This document shows, piece after piece, positions 1 to 7,887 of a stretch of DNA of 37,414 nucleotides. The stretch's first letter is position 1; the number at the start of each line of letters is the position of its first letter. This DNA comes from Geminocystis sp050753365 (GTDB lineage Bacteria > Cyanobacteriota > Cyanobacteriia > Cyanobacteriales > Cyanobacteriaceae), in contig NZ_JBLZFY010000036.1 in assembly GCF_050753365.1 (NCBI RefSeq), forward strand, positions 1-37,414, written 5' to 3'. Position numbers and translations under genes: made by a program. The notes below the pieces were generated by a model, which saw only the letters and a program-made list of their open reading frames with translations, did no database searches and was not told the origin of the DNA.

Positions 1-18
1 TTTTTGCCGTACGTTTGT
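1..18 (-). repeat. 18-bp inverted repeat copy (partner at 4062-4079)
   Basis: The first 18 bases are the exact reverse complement of positions 4062-4079, which form the last codons of the acyltransferase gene (core CGTACG). An 18-base perfect match is unlikely by chance. The window edge hides whatever lies further left, so it could be the end of a related gene copy or an arm of a rearrangement. Confidence 0.6.
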
Positions 19-64
19 GTCATCGGTTGAGGTGGTTAACCTATAGTTATTTTATCACGTCACT

Positions 65-131
65 GGCGATTCATCCCACACTTGTTTTAATTATTTTTTT
101 TACTCGAAAACAAAGTGTGGGGCTTCTCGCC
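65..131 (-). repeat. Long hairpin resembling an IS200/IS605-type right end (OMEGA-RNA-like)
   Basis: On the minus strand an outer stem GGCGA/TCGCC encloses GAAGCC, then an inner stem CCCACACTT/AGTGTGGG extended by GTTTT/AAAAC, then GATGAATCGCC. The GAAGCCC...hairpin...GTGGGATGAA layout is like the conserved 3' ends of IS200/IS605 elements that encode TnpB and its guide RNA. No tnpB is present: the glycosyltransferase stop codon lies only 13 bases before the structure. It may be a solo element end or it may simply act as the terminator of the glycosyltransferase gene. The structure is seen; the element identity is inference. Confidence 0.45.
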
Positions 132-143
132 GTTTAAGCTAAT

Positions 144-3095
144 TTACGTTTTCCATAAATTAGCGTGTTGTTCATGACGATTATCATGGAAAATATCATA
201 GTTAGGATTGAAGTTATTATTGCCTAATTTCTGGGCAATTTGAGAGTGTAAATTACTGATATTTTCTCCCAATTTTCTTGTTTGCCATAGCATTTTACCC
301 GATGAAAAAGTCGTTAAGTCTTCTATCCAATCTAAGTTTCTATAGGCTAAAAATAGCTCGTCAATGGTAGGTTTTAACTGTAAAACAGGTGAAGAGGGTT
401 TTATTTCTTCTAAAAAATTAACTAAATTATAGCTATATTCTAAATCACTGCTGATGTGGCTACAATAAGATTTTCTATAGGCTAAAGTTTTATATAAAAA
501 TTGTTCTATTTCTTCAGGATTTTTGTTATTAAAAGCGTATTTAATGCCTCCTAAAGTGCGATGTAAATACCATGCTCGAATATCCTCTACTTCTGCCATA
601 GGGCTTTGAGTTGTCCGTGCGTCTGGATAGTTCCAAAATAGCCCTAAAACTCTGTTTACCATCTTACTTTTAATGTGGGGTAAGACTCGGTTTTTGAACT
701 CTGTATCCCCTGCACCACGATAGCTAGAGTCATAGTAACCAAAGCGTTGATGAATGCTTTTACGGTATAAACCACCGACAAGGGAAAGGTAACAAGTATC
801 GAGATAAACCAAATTTTGGTCATAATTAGCCCGATCATACAGCATAATATCATTAACATGGTTGCCTTGTAAATCCACATCGGTAACTAAACTATGACTG
901 ATTACCCAGTCGATGTCTTGGTGATCATCTAATTCTTGGGCTAACACTTCTAAACATTCAGGTAAAATCGTTTCATCGACTCCTAAAAAGGTGATATAGT
1001 TCGATCGAGATAGTAAAATACCTCTATTCCATGCTTTTTGGATGGTTTCTCGATTATGAGAGCGTAAATAGACGATTTGCAAGTTTAATTCTTCTTGCAG
1101 TTGTTGAAATACTTGGTATTCTCGATCGGGCGAACCACTATCGACTAAAATGATTTCAACTTCGCCTTTTTTGACTAAAGTTTGATCAGCTAAAACTCTC
1201 AAAAATAAAGGTAATTTATCGGAAGCATTATAAAGAGAAACTATCACTGAGACTCGATAACTTTCTTTGTGCCTTTTTTCCTCTAAAAATTCGTATTCTT
1301 CTGGTGAATATTGGAGGTTATTTTGATAAGTTTCATTTAAAAGATTAAAGCATTTTTCTGTTTGTTGATGGATGTCTTTAAACATTGCTTCGGCGGTTTT
1401 TGCTTCAGGAATAAAGCCTTTTTCTGTTAAAGTTTTTATAACGTAGGGTAACTCATTAAATCTGTCATAACCTAACGCTCTCATGCTTCTTATATAATAG
1501 GTTGAGGCAACTAAATCATTACCACGCATTCTTTCTAAACGGGCAATTTCTCGCCATACTCTGACTCGATCGATACGAAAAGCACTTTGTATTTTTCCTT
1601 TAATACCCTTAGCTTCTGGTTCAAAAGTTTCTGCTAAATTCCAAACTTGTTGCAGTTTTTTTTCTATGTCTAATTCCGTTTGTTCACTTAAGGCAAATAC
1701 TTTCTGATATTGTCCTGCTAAAAAAGGTGATTTTAGTAGTTGATAAGAGCGAGTATCTTCTCCATAACTCAGAACTTTTTGTTTAACTTTTCTTAGGGGA
1801 GGTTTAATTACTTTTTGAATAAGAGTTGATTTAATATTTTTGGCTAAACTTTGTTTTTCAGAGTTCGATCGAACATAACTAATTAATTGACTATACCATT
1901 CATTTAACTCTGCGGATGTCTCTTGATTTTCTGTACTTTCAACTTGATAAATGTCGCTTAAATTAGGATCATTCGTATTAGTATTAAGGGTTAATAAAAT
2001 CTCGTTTAAATGTTGTCGATAATTGTGATAATTTTCTAAAACTTCCATTAACTTAGGCAAACAATTATATGTATTGTCCACATCAATTTTTATGTAGGGT
2101 AATTGAGGGAAATTTTCGTCTAAAAATTGACAAACTCCTGCACCACTACCGATAACAGTAGGACATCCCGAAAATAAAGATTCTAAAGCCAATAAATTTA
2201 AGGTATCGTAACGGGAAGGTAAAAAAGTAATGGCAGGTTTAGCAAAAAGTTGTGTTAATTCTAGTCGAGATTTTGGCGGTTCAATGGTAATATTAATTAG
2301 TCTTTTATTAATCATCGATCGAAGTAAAGACTCGGAAGAATCACCAAATTCACTATAACTATGAGGACCAATTATACTAGCTTGATGATAGTATTGAGAT
2401 GATAACCACCAAACTAAATTAATAAAAATATCTGCTCCTTTTCTTTTTTCTGTTCTACCAATAAAATATAAATTAGGTTTTTGATCTTCATTAATTAAAG
2501 GTTGTGATTTGGGTAAATCAATAAAGTGTAAAGGATTAAAATATTGAGTTTCTAAACTTACTAAATCTGTCCATTCTTGCAGGTAACTTTTACTAATTCC
2601 ATAACGAATATCCGCAGTTTTAAACTGCATTTTTTCCACTAAATCTAAGGGGATATTAACATCATTTGAACCAAACCAATCTAATCTTAAAGTAGTGGAT
2701 ATTTTGCCGTGCATAGAAAGGGCAACTTTTTCACACTTTACCCGATGAAATGCCAAAGCAGGACGCAAAAAGAGGGTATATTGTTCATAATCGGGGGCAT
2801 CCACCACATCAAACTCATATCCAGTCACAGAGTTAGCGATATTACTAGCTAAAATAAACGATCGAAATACCCAACGGGGAGGCGTTACGTTGATATAATG
2901 ATCCAATTCCCGAAGATCATAAATAGGTTTATAGGGGATACTATGGGCATTTTGAGGACGAGAATTGTTAATATCTTCTCGATCGATGAGATAATAGAAA
3001 TTAATGTGAGGGTTTTTTTCAATAATTTGACGATAAAAAGTTTGCCCTCCTCCTATTTTAAAAAATAAATCGAAATCAGCAATAAATACTTTCAT
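144..3095 (-). CDS. Two-domain glycosyltransferase (GT4-like N-terminus, GT2-like C-terminus)
   Basis: This 983-residue protein probably builds surface polysaccharide from nucleotide-sugar donors in the cytoplasm. Residues 1-370 look like a GT-B enzyme of family GT4: a glycine-rich GGGQTFY loop near residue 15, a YFIGRTEKRKG donor-site segment near 210, and SRYDTLNLLALESLFSGCP near 294-312, which carries the conserved acidic/E motif. Residues 613-860 look like a GT-A enzyme of family GT2: VSVIVSLYNASDK, then VDSGSPD at 651-657 and a VDE site near 706. Residues 400-600 are a helical linker. No signal peptide or membrane segment is visible. It is divergent from the acyltransferase gene and monocistronic here. 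The acceptor and linkage cannot be read from sequence. Confidence 0.85.
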   Translation of the reverse strand: MKVFIADFDLFFKIGGGQTFYRQIIEKNPHINFYYLIDREDINNSRPQNAHSIPYKPIYDLRELDHYINVTPPRWVFRSFILASNIANSVTGYEFDVVDAPDYEQYTLFLRPALAFHRVKCEKVALSMHGKISTTLRLDWFGSNDVNIPLDLVEKMQFKTADIRYGISKSYLQEWTDLVSLETQYFNPLHFIDLPKSQPLINEDQKPNLYFIGRTEKRKGADIFINLVWWLSSQYYHQASIIGPHSYSEFGDSSESLLRSMINKRLINITIEPPKSRLELTQLFAKPAITFLPSRYDTLNLLALESLFSGCPTVIGSGAGVCQFLDENFPQLPYIKIDVDNTYNCLPKLMEVLENYHNYRQHLNEILLTLNTNTNDPNLSDIYQVESTENQETSAELNEWYSQLISYVRSNSEKQSLAKNIKSTLIQKVIKPPLRKVKQKVLSYGEDTRSYQLLKSPFLAGQYQKVFALSEQTELDIEKKLQQVWNLAETFEPEAKGIKGKIQSAFRIDRVRVWREIARLERMRGNDLVASTYYIRSMRALGYDRFNELPYVIKTLTEKGFIPEAKTAEAMFKDIHQQTEKCFNLLNETYQNNLQYSPEEYEFLEEKRHKESYRVSVIVSLYNASDKLPLFLRVLADQTLVKKGEVEIILVDSGSPDREYQVFQQLQEELNLQIVYLRSHNRETIQKAWNRGILLSRSNYITFLGVDETILPECLEVLAQELDDHQDIDWVISHSLVTDVDLQGNHVNDIMLYDRANYDQNLVYLDTCYLSLVGGLYRKSIHQRFGYYDSSYRGAGDTEFKNRVLPHIKSKMVNRVLGLFWNYPDARTTQSPMAEVEDIRAWYLHRTLGGIKYAFNNKNPEEIEQFLYKTLAYRKSYCSHISSDLEYSYNLVNFLEEIKPSSPVLQLKPTIDELFLAYRNLDWIEDLTTFSSGKMLWQTRKLGENISNLHSQIAQKLGNNNFNPNYDIFHDNRHEQHANLWKT

Positions 3096-3247
3096 AAATT
3101 TAATAATAAGACTAATAAAATAAAGATACTTGATTGAAAATCATACTAGAAAAAGGTCAACAATTATGATAAATTTTCTGACAATTTGAGGAATATTTTA
3201 GTTAAAATTAATAGAGAAAAAGTAACGTAAACTCGATCGCAATTTTA

Positions 3248-4087
3248 ATGGATAAAAATTTTTTCGGTTGGTCATTAACCCAACGAGACCCTGATACAAT
3301 AAAACAATTAATGCCATTTTGGGAATTTCTTTATAAATACTACTTTAGAGTTCAAACCAGTGGTTGGGAAAATATCCCCGATGGACAAGTTTTGTTAGTC
3401 GGCTCTCATAACGGTGGTATAGCTGCCCCTGATATGGTTATGATGATGTATGATTGGTTTAGGCGTTTTGGTACAGAAAGGTTAGCCTATGGTTTAATGC
3501 ACCCCATCGCATGGACGGCTTATCAAGGTGTTACCAGTATGGCGGCAAAAACGGGTGCAATTCGAGCAAATCCGAATATGGCAATCAAAGCGATCGAATC
3601 TGGTGCTAGTGTATTAGTATATCCGGGAGGTGCTGAAGATGTGTTTCGTCCTTATACAGAAAGAAATAAAATAAAATTTGTTGGTAGAAAAGGCTTTATC
3701 AAATTAGCGTTGCGTTATTCTTTACCCATTGTACCCCTCATCTCGAAAGGCGCTCACGAGAGTATTTTTGTCATAGCAGATTTATATGAAGACGTGAAAA
3801 AACTGCATAAACAGGGCTTATTTCCTTGGATTTTTGATCTTGATCCTAAAACCTTTCCTATTTATCTAGGCTTACCATGGGGTTTAGCATTAGGTCCTTT
3901 ACCTAATATACCATTACCTGTACCCATGACCACCAGAGTTTGTAAACCCATTTATTTTGATAACTACGGTGTGGAGGCGAGTTTCGATCGAGCTTATGTA
4001 CAAAAGTGTTTCGATCGAGTAGTGAACCAGATGCAACAAGAATTGGATATTTTATATTTAGACAAACGTACGGCAAAAAACTGGTGA
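3248..4087 (+). CDS. Lysophospholipid acyltransferase family protein (Slr2103/PES-DGAT-like)
   Basis: This 279-residue enzyme should transfer an acyl chain to a lipid alcohol at a membrane. It carries the histidine-aspartate acyltransferase motif in an extended form (GSHNGGIAAPD, H54 to D62, seven residues between) instead of the PlsC HX4D. A second block, VYPGGAEDVFRP near residues 123-134, and PIVPLISKGAHE near 160 follow. This spacing resembles the plant phytyl-ester-synthase/diacylglycerol-acyltransferase family and its cyanobacterial relative Slr2103, which makes neutral lipids such as acyl plastoquinol or phytyl esters. The family call is firm; the exact acceptor is inference. The gene is alone on the plus strand and its last codons form the partner of the inverted repeat at the window start. 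Confidence 0.8.
   Translation: MDKNFFGWSLTQRDPDTIKQLMPFWEFLYKYYFRVQTSGWENIPDGQVLLVGSHNGGIAAPDMVMMMYDWFRRFGTERLAYGLMHPIAWTAYQGVTSMAAKTGAIRANPNMAIKAIESGASVLVYPGGAEDVFRPYTERNKIKFVGRKGFIKLALRYSLPIVPLISKGAHESIFVIADLYEDVKKLHKQGLFPWIFDLDPKTFPIYLGLPWGLALGPLPNIPLPVPMTTRVCKPIYFDNYGVEASFDRAYVQKCFDRVVNQMQQELDILYLDKRTAKNW
4062..4079 (+). repeat. 18-bp inverted repeat copy (partner at 1-18)
   Basis: This is the end of the acyltransferase coding sequence and matches the reverse complement of the first 18 bases of the window exactly. Together the copies bracket the glycosyltransferase and acyltransferase genes in inverted orientation. Confidence 0.6.
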
Positions 4088-4166
4088 ACAGTGCATAGCG
4101 GTGGATACGGTTAAAGCATTAAAGCCGATGGGCAGTCGGTATCGGTCTGTGGAGGGTAGCGGTTAC

Positions 4167-4279
4167 GGGGTCTTGTGGACTTGTCTGTAAGGCTAGTGCC
4201 GTCCTGTGAAGCAGAAACTCTTAATTGCGAAGTTAAGAAGCCCACATCTGTACCGTTAGGTCAGTGTGGGAGATGTCAC
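4167..4279 (+). mobile_element. 113-bp OMEGA-RNA-like element end, copy 1
   Basis: This block is identical over 113 bases to 27900-28012. It contains a small hairpin (CTTAA/TTAAG) followed by GAAGCCCACA, an inner CTG-ACC/GGT-CAG stem and TGTGGGAGATGTCAC. The GAAGCCC...GTGGGAG(A)TGTCAC ending is typical of right ends of IS200/IS605-type elements, where the DNA also encodes the scaffold of the TnpB guide RNA. No tnpA or tnpB is in the window. The 80 bases upstream might be a decayed tnpB tail but no convincing frame supports that. The guide would be the 3' flank beginning at 4280. Confidence 0.6.
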
Positions 4280-4309
4280 AGTAGGACAATAGTGGATAGT
4301 GAATAATGA

Positions 4310-4531
4310 ATATGGTCAAGATATTTCTATGAAAATGAGCAAATTTATGGAAAAATAGACGGAATCATCTATTTTAATGCCCACAATGATGAAGAAGCAA
4401 TAGCACTTTACGAAAGAGCGAAAAATGATTTAAGTTGTAATCATTAGCAAATTATCAGATTAGATGATATTAGATTACGATCGCATATTCAACGAATAGC
4501 ATTAGATAATAATTTGATTTTCATTCCCTAA
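4310..4531 (+). pseudogene. C-terminal remnant of a RES-domain-like protein
   Basis: One frame reads about 70 codons with a single internal TAG. It includes GKIDGIIYFNAHNDEEAIAL and, after the stop, LDDIRLRSHIQRIALDNNL, ending at a TAA. The pattern of a 'DGIIY...N-D-E...ALYERA' block followed by a short helical tail resembles the end of RES-domain toxins, which degrade NAD+. No start codon and no N-terminal half are present. The remnant begins about 30 bases after the 113-bp mobile-element end, so loss of the front half may be linked to that element. The RES assignment is a judgement by eye. Confidence 0.4.
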
Positions 4532-4544
4532 TGTTAATATTTTA

Positions 4545-4946
4545 TTACTCTATCCAATTTTCTAAATTTAATTCGTTAATTCTAGTTAAATCAGTATCAT
4601 TAGAAACCATGATTAAATTTTTTACAATAGCAGTTGATGCAATTAAAATATTTTCTGTTTGTATTGGCAAACCTCTTAATCTCAAATTAGCATGAATTTC
4701 GGAGGCTTTTTCTAAAATTGCTAAATCATCTAAGAATACTATTGAATAATCTTGACATAATTTATCAAATTTTTCTCTTTGTTTTGGTGAATCAACAACT
4801 AAAAATCCTCTTTTTATTTCAAAATAAGTTATACAACTGATAAAAATATCAATACCCAGAAATTTCATTGTCTCTAATTTTTGCTTAATTTTGAGATTAT
4901 TTTTAAGGGCGTAAGAAACAATATTTGTATCTAATAAATAACTCAT
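4545..4946 (-). CDS. vapC: PIN-domain RNase toxin (VapC family)
   Basis: This 133-residue protein looks like a VapC ribonuclease toxin of a type II toxin-antitoxin system; VapC enzymes cut tRNA or rRNA when the antitoxin is lost. The PIN signature LLDTNIVSYAL gives the first acidic residue (D6), ITYFEIKRG supplies the conserved glutamate, and LIMVSNDTDLTRI the last acidic residue. The usual aspartate before the ILIA block is replaced here by TEN, which could weaken metal binding, although the neighbouring glutamate may compensate. The gene follows its upstream partner by six bases, the standard antitoxin-toxin order. Confidence 0.85.
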   Translation of the reverse strand: MSYLLDTNIVSYALKNNLKIKQKLETMKFLGIDIFISCITYFEIKRGFLVVDSPKQREKFDKLCQDYSIVFLDDLAILEKASEIHANLRLRGLPIQTENILIASTAIVKNLIMVSNDTDLTRINELNLENWIE

Positions 4947-4952
4947 AATTTT

Positions 4953-5252
4953 TTATTTTCGTTTAATTGCATCATCAAAAATAGCCATTTGTTCGGGAGT
5001 GAATTCCTCTCCAATTTTTCCTAGAATTTCCGTAGCCATAACAAAACTACAATTTTCTTTTAATTTATCATTAGACATACTATTAAATTGCTCATTCGTT
5101 AAATTTTTCTGAACAATATTAACTAAATGTGTAACTATTTCTGAATAATTTAGTTCTTCTTTGAATAAAGGACGTTCTAACATTAAAATAGAAACAATCT
5201 CCTCTATTCTTTTAACTATTACTTCTTGTTTAATATCTGTTGATAACATCAT
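4953..5252 (-). CDS. Small protein upstream of VapC, probable antitoxin-position gene
   Basis: This is a roughly 99-residue, mostly helical, acidic protein that I do not recognise as a named antitoxin family. It sits six bases upstream of the PIN toxin, where the antitoxin normally is. I chose the start at 5252 (MMLSTDIK) because a strong Shine-Dalgarno GGAGGT lies five bases before it; a longer frame from 5264 would put the ribosome-binding site inside the gene. The sequence shows FTPEQMAIFDDAIKRK at the C-terminus and no obvious DNA-binding fold. The antitoxin role is inferred from position only. Confidence 0.65.
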   Translation of the reverse strand: MMLSTDIKQEVIVKRIEEIVSILMLERPLFKEELNYSEIVTHLVNIVQKNLTNEQFNSMSNDKLKENCSFVMATEILGKIGEEFTPEQMAIFDDAIKRK

Positions 5253-5285
5253 ATTTACCTCCATATATCATAAAAAACAATCTAA

Positions 5286-5624
5286 TTATTGATTCAAATA
5301 TTGATCTAAATCTTCCATTAAACGGGTTAATTCCACTTCTGAAGTTAATCTTAATCGATCGTCTCTCACGGTAATCAACATTTTTGCAGAAAAGGGATTT
5401 CCATAGATATTAGGATTACAAAAAACCTCAAAAAAGACATCCCCCGTGTGTTGATATTCCATCGCCTTTTTAGGGGTTGGTTTTCCACCGCTTTTAGCAT
5501 CTATGGCAATTTCTTTCAAACTTTCCATCAAAAGTCCAATTTCTTGTTTAAGTTTTTCTGCCGCACTAATACTAAAATTAAAAGAGATTGAACCTTGAAG
5601 AAGATTAACAGTAAATTGACTCAT
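5286..5624 (-). CDS. Conserved hypothetical protein, 112 residues
   Basis: I do not recognise a named domain. The protein starts MSQFTVNLLQGSISFNFS, has a helix with alternating charge (residues 20-45), a beta-rich middle (GDVFFEVFCNPNIYGNPF, then KMLITVRDDRLRL) and ends in a helical LTRLMEDLDQYLNQ. No signal peptide or membrane helix is present. It lies 33 bases upstream of the putative antitoxin on the same strand, so the three genes may be cotranscribed, although the spacing and the strong ribosome-binding site of the next gene allow independent expression. It could be a third component or an unrelated neighbour. Confidence 0.6.
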   Translation of the reverse strand: MSQFTVNLLQGSISFNFSISAAEKLKQEIGLLMESLKEIAIDAKSGGKPTPKKAMEYQHTGDVFFEVFCNPNIYGNPFSAKMLITVRDDRLRLTSEVELTRLMEDLDQYLNQ

Positions 5625-5744
5625 AAAAATTACCTATAATTAATGAATTATTGTCTGAACTTACGCATCATAAACTACAATTAAGGTTTGAGAGATTCCT
5701 CTGTATGCTCGGAATGACGTTTTTTATTATTAGCTCGTAAATTC

Positions 5745-5812
5745 TCATCGTCTTTTCTCATTCTTTATTCTTCATTCTTCATTCTTCATTGTTTATTGTC
5801 CATTGTCAATTA
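5745..5812 (+). repeat. Short tandem heptamer-like tract before rsmI
   Basis: The stretch is built from imperfect repeats of ATTCTTC followed by TTTATTG/CCATTG units. It is of the same kind as the longer tract upstream of the kinase gene at 10895-11025. It reaches the rsmI start and leaves no recognisable Shine-Dalgarno sequence. Confidence 0.5.
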
Positions 5813-5820
5813 TCAAAATC

Positions 5821-6648
5821 GTGACAGGAATACTTTATTTAGTAGCTACCCCCATCGGCAATTTAAAAGATATTACTTTTCGTGCGATCGAAACTCTACA
5901 AAATGTGGACTTAATCGCCGCCGAAGATACCCGCCATACGGGTAAATTATTACACCATTATCAAATCAAAACTCCTAGTATTAGCTATCATCAGCATAAC
6001 CATCAACAACGGGTTAAAGATTTATTAGATAAACTACAGCAAGGATTAAATATTGCCTTAGTTACCGATGCTGGTACTCCTGCTATTTCCGATCCGGGGT
6101 ATCATTTAGTGTTAGCCTGTATAGAAGCTGATATTAATATTATCTCCATCCCCGGTGCAATGGCAGGAATTAACGGTTTAATTGCCTCTGGTTTAACTAC
6201 CGAAAGATTTTGTTTTGAAGGCTTTTTACCCACCAAAAAGAAGTTACGGGATAATCTTTTGGAAAGTTTACAACAGGAAAAACGCACCATGATTTTCTAT
6301 GAAGCGCCTCATCGTCTCCAGAAAACCCTCGCCGATTTTGCACATTTTTTTGGTGAAACTCGTCATCTTGCCTTAGCTAGAGAATTAACTAAATTGCATG
6401 AAGATATTTGGCGTGGTACTATTAAAGATTCGATCGAACTCTATCAAAACAAAGAACCAAAGGGAGAATATACTATTATCCTAGAGGGAAATCTGGAGTT
6501 AGAGCAGATTAATTTATCAGAAAATGAGCTAAAAATTGAGATGACTAAATTATTACAACAAGGCATGAGTAAAAGCGAAGCCAGTCAACATTTAGCCCAA
6601 TATACCAGTCTTTCTCGTCGAGAAATTTATAAAATAATGATAAATTAG
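5821..6648 (+). CDS. rsmI: 16S rRNA (cytidine-1402 2'-O)-methyltransferase RsmI
   Basis: RsmI uses S-adenosylmethionine to add a 2'-O-methyl group to C1402 in the decoding centre of 16S rRNA. The family signature GILYLVATPIGNLKDIT is at the very N-terminus, followed by AAEDTRHTGKLL, LVTDAGTPAISDPGY and FYEAPHRL, all typical of this tetrapyrrole-methylase-fold enzyme. I prefer the GTG at 5821 as start, giving 275 residues, because family members begin just before the LYLVATPIGNL block. A TTG at 5803 would add six residues (MSIIKI) that have no counterpart and come from the repeat tract. Confidence 0.96.
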   Translation: MTGILYLVATPIGNLKDITFRAIETLQNVDLIAAEDTRHTGKLLHHYQIKTPSISYHQHNHQQRVKDLLDKLQQGLNIALVTDAGTPAISDPGYHLVLACIEADINIISIPGAMAGINGLIASGLTTERFCFEGFLPTKKKLRDNLLESLQQEKRTMIFYEAPHRLQKTLADFAHFFGETRHLALARELTKLHEDIWRGTIKDSIELYQNKEPKGEYTIILEGNLELEQINLSENELKIEMTKLLQQGMSKSEASQHLAQYTSLSRREIYKIMIN

Positions 6649-6805
6649 TAGAAGAGTCTGAATTTTTTTGATTTTTAAACCCGAAACCTGACACCTCCAA
6701 TCAACAACTAATTCTATTTTTGCGTAACATCAGTTAATATTTGAGATCAGAATTATAATGAAGGGCAAAGTTCGATTATTTAATTCAGCCTAGTCACAAT
6801 TAATT

Positions 6806-7315
6806 ATGACAGATATTAATTTCCAATATCCCATTTTTGGTTCAGAAATCAAATGCCCCCATTGTCGGCAAGTTATTCAAGCGTTAACCCTCACAGATAC
6901 TTATTTATGTCCTCGTCATGGTGCTTTTGAAGCTAATCCAAATACACAAGAATTAGTACATTTACAATCGGGCAGACACTGGAAATTATGGGAGGATAAA
7001 TGGTATAGACAGCATAGTCACCCTGACGGCATTAGATTTGAAATTCACGAAGCCCTAGATATGCTTTATACTGAAGGTTACAGAGCAACTAAGGTAATTA
7101 TTGCCCAGAGATATTATCCCTTAATTAGTTCTTATTTAGAAAAGGGAAATAATTGGCAAGGTAATCAGGAGACTAAAACCTATAAATTATACGGTTTACC
7201 TGTGGAATTTAGTCATCAATCTAACGATGAGCCTTATTGGGACATTGTTAATTTTATCTTGGAAAAAGAAAAAGGCGCACCTTCTCGTTATCCTTATTTT
7301 CGGTTATTTGAGTAA
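6806..7315 (+). CDS. TIGR02652-type cyanobacterial zinc-ribbon protein
   Basis: This 169-residue protein belongs to a family seen essentially only in cyanobacteria, of unknown function. A zinc-ribbon-like pair is visible near the N-terminus: CPHC at about residues 18-21 and CPRH at about 36-39. Conserved-looking aromatic blocks follow: SGRHWKLWEDKWYRQH and DGIRFEIHEALDMLYTEGYRA, then PYWDIVNFILEKEKG. It is probably cytoplasmic. The next gene begins three bases after its stop, so the two are surely cotranscribed and perhaps translationally coupled. Confidence 0.75.
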   Translation: MTDINFQYPIFGSEIKCPHCRQVIQALTLTDTYLCPRHGAFEANPNTQELVHLQSGRHWKLWEDKWYRQHSHPDGIRFEIHEALDMLYTEGYRATKVIIAQRYYPLISSYLEKGNNWQGNQETKTYKLYGLPVEFSHQSNDEPYWDIVNFILEKEKGAPSRYPYFRLFE

Positions 7316-7318
7316 AGT

Positions 7319-7741
7319 ATGAAATTACACCATGTCGCTATCCGTACGGCGGATATAATGAGATCGATCGAATTTTACGAATTATTAGGGTTTACGGTAA
7401 AAGAAAGATTCACTGCAGGTTATACTTTAGCCTGTTGGTTAGAAGGAAGAGGCGCAAGGTTAGAATTAATGCAAATACCCCAACCCAAACCCGCCCCCGA
7501 TGCCTTTTATGATGAGCATTATGTGGGATATTACCATCTTTCCTTTGACATCACCGATGAAGAAATTAGTTTACCGATATGGTTAGAAAAATTGGGAGAG
7601 AAATTTAAACAAACTTCGGTAATTCCTTTAAAGATATTATTACCCCCCCAACAACAAATGATTCTCGATCGAATTTATGAAGTTGCTTTTATTGCAGACA
7701 TAGATAATCTTCCGATCGAAATTATAAGAAGATTTGATTAA
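7319..7741 (+). CDS. VOC/glyoxalase-fold family protein
   Basis: The 140-residue protein has the vicinal-oxygen-chelate pattern: a first betaalphabeta unit beginning LHHVAIRTADIMRSIEFYEL, with His in the metal position, GFTVKERF, and then RGARLELMQIP carrying the matching glutamate. A second half begins YYHLSFDIT and ends FIADIDNLPIEII, with a further His and Glu in metal-like positions. VOC enzymes include glyoxalase I, dioxygenases and resistance proteins; the substrate cannot be told here. It follows the zinc-ribbon gene by three bases. Confidence 0.8.
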   Translation: MKLHHVAIRTADIMRSIEFYELLGFTVKERFTAGYTLACWLEGRGARLELMQIPQPKPAPDAFYDEHYVGYYHLSFDITDEEISLPIWLEKLGEKFKQTSVIPLKILLPPQQQMILDRIYEVAFIADIDNLPIEIIRRFD

Positions 7742-7887
7742 TTTTTATGGTTAGAAAATAAATTATTATGAAAAACGCTGATATTTTTTGCGAAAATTGA
7801 GTTAAATTTATTTAACGATCGCTAAATGCAATTTTACCTCTCAGAAAAATCCCTCTTATCTTTCTCATTTTACGTCAAACTCAGGTA

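Noticed and set aside
656..880. Minus-strand 74-codon open frame inside the glycosyltransferase gene
   Set aside because: It lies wholly in another frame of a well-supported gene and shows no ribosome-binding site or recognisable domain.
4080..4166. Decayed tnpB end before the first 113-bp block
   Set aside because: Several frames are open for short stretches but none shows the TnpB zinc finger or RuvC residues, and the second copy has no such flank.
5803..5820. TTG start for rsmI at 5803
   Set aside because: The extra six residues come from a simple-sequence tract and precede the conserved N-terminus of the family.
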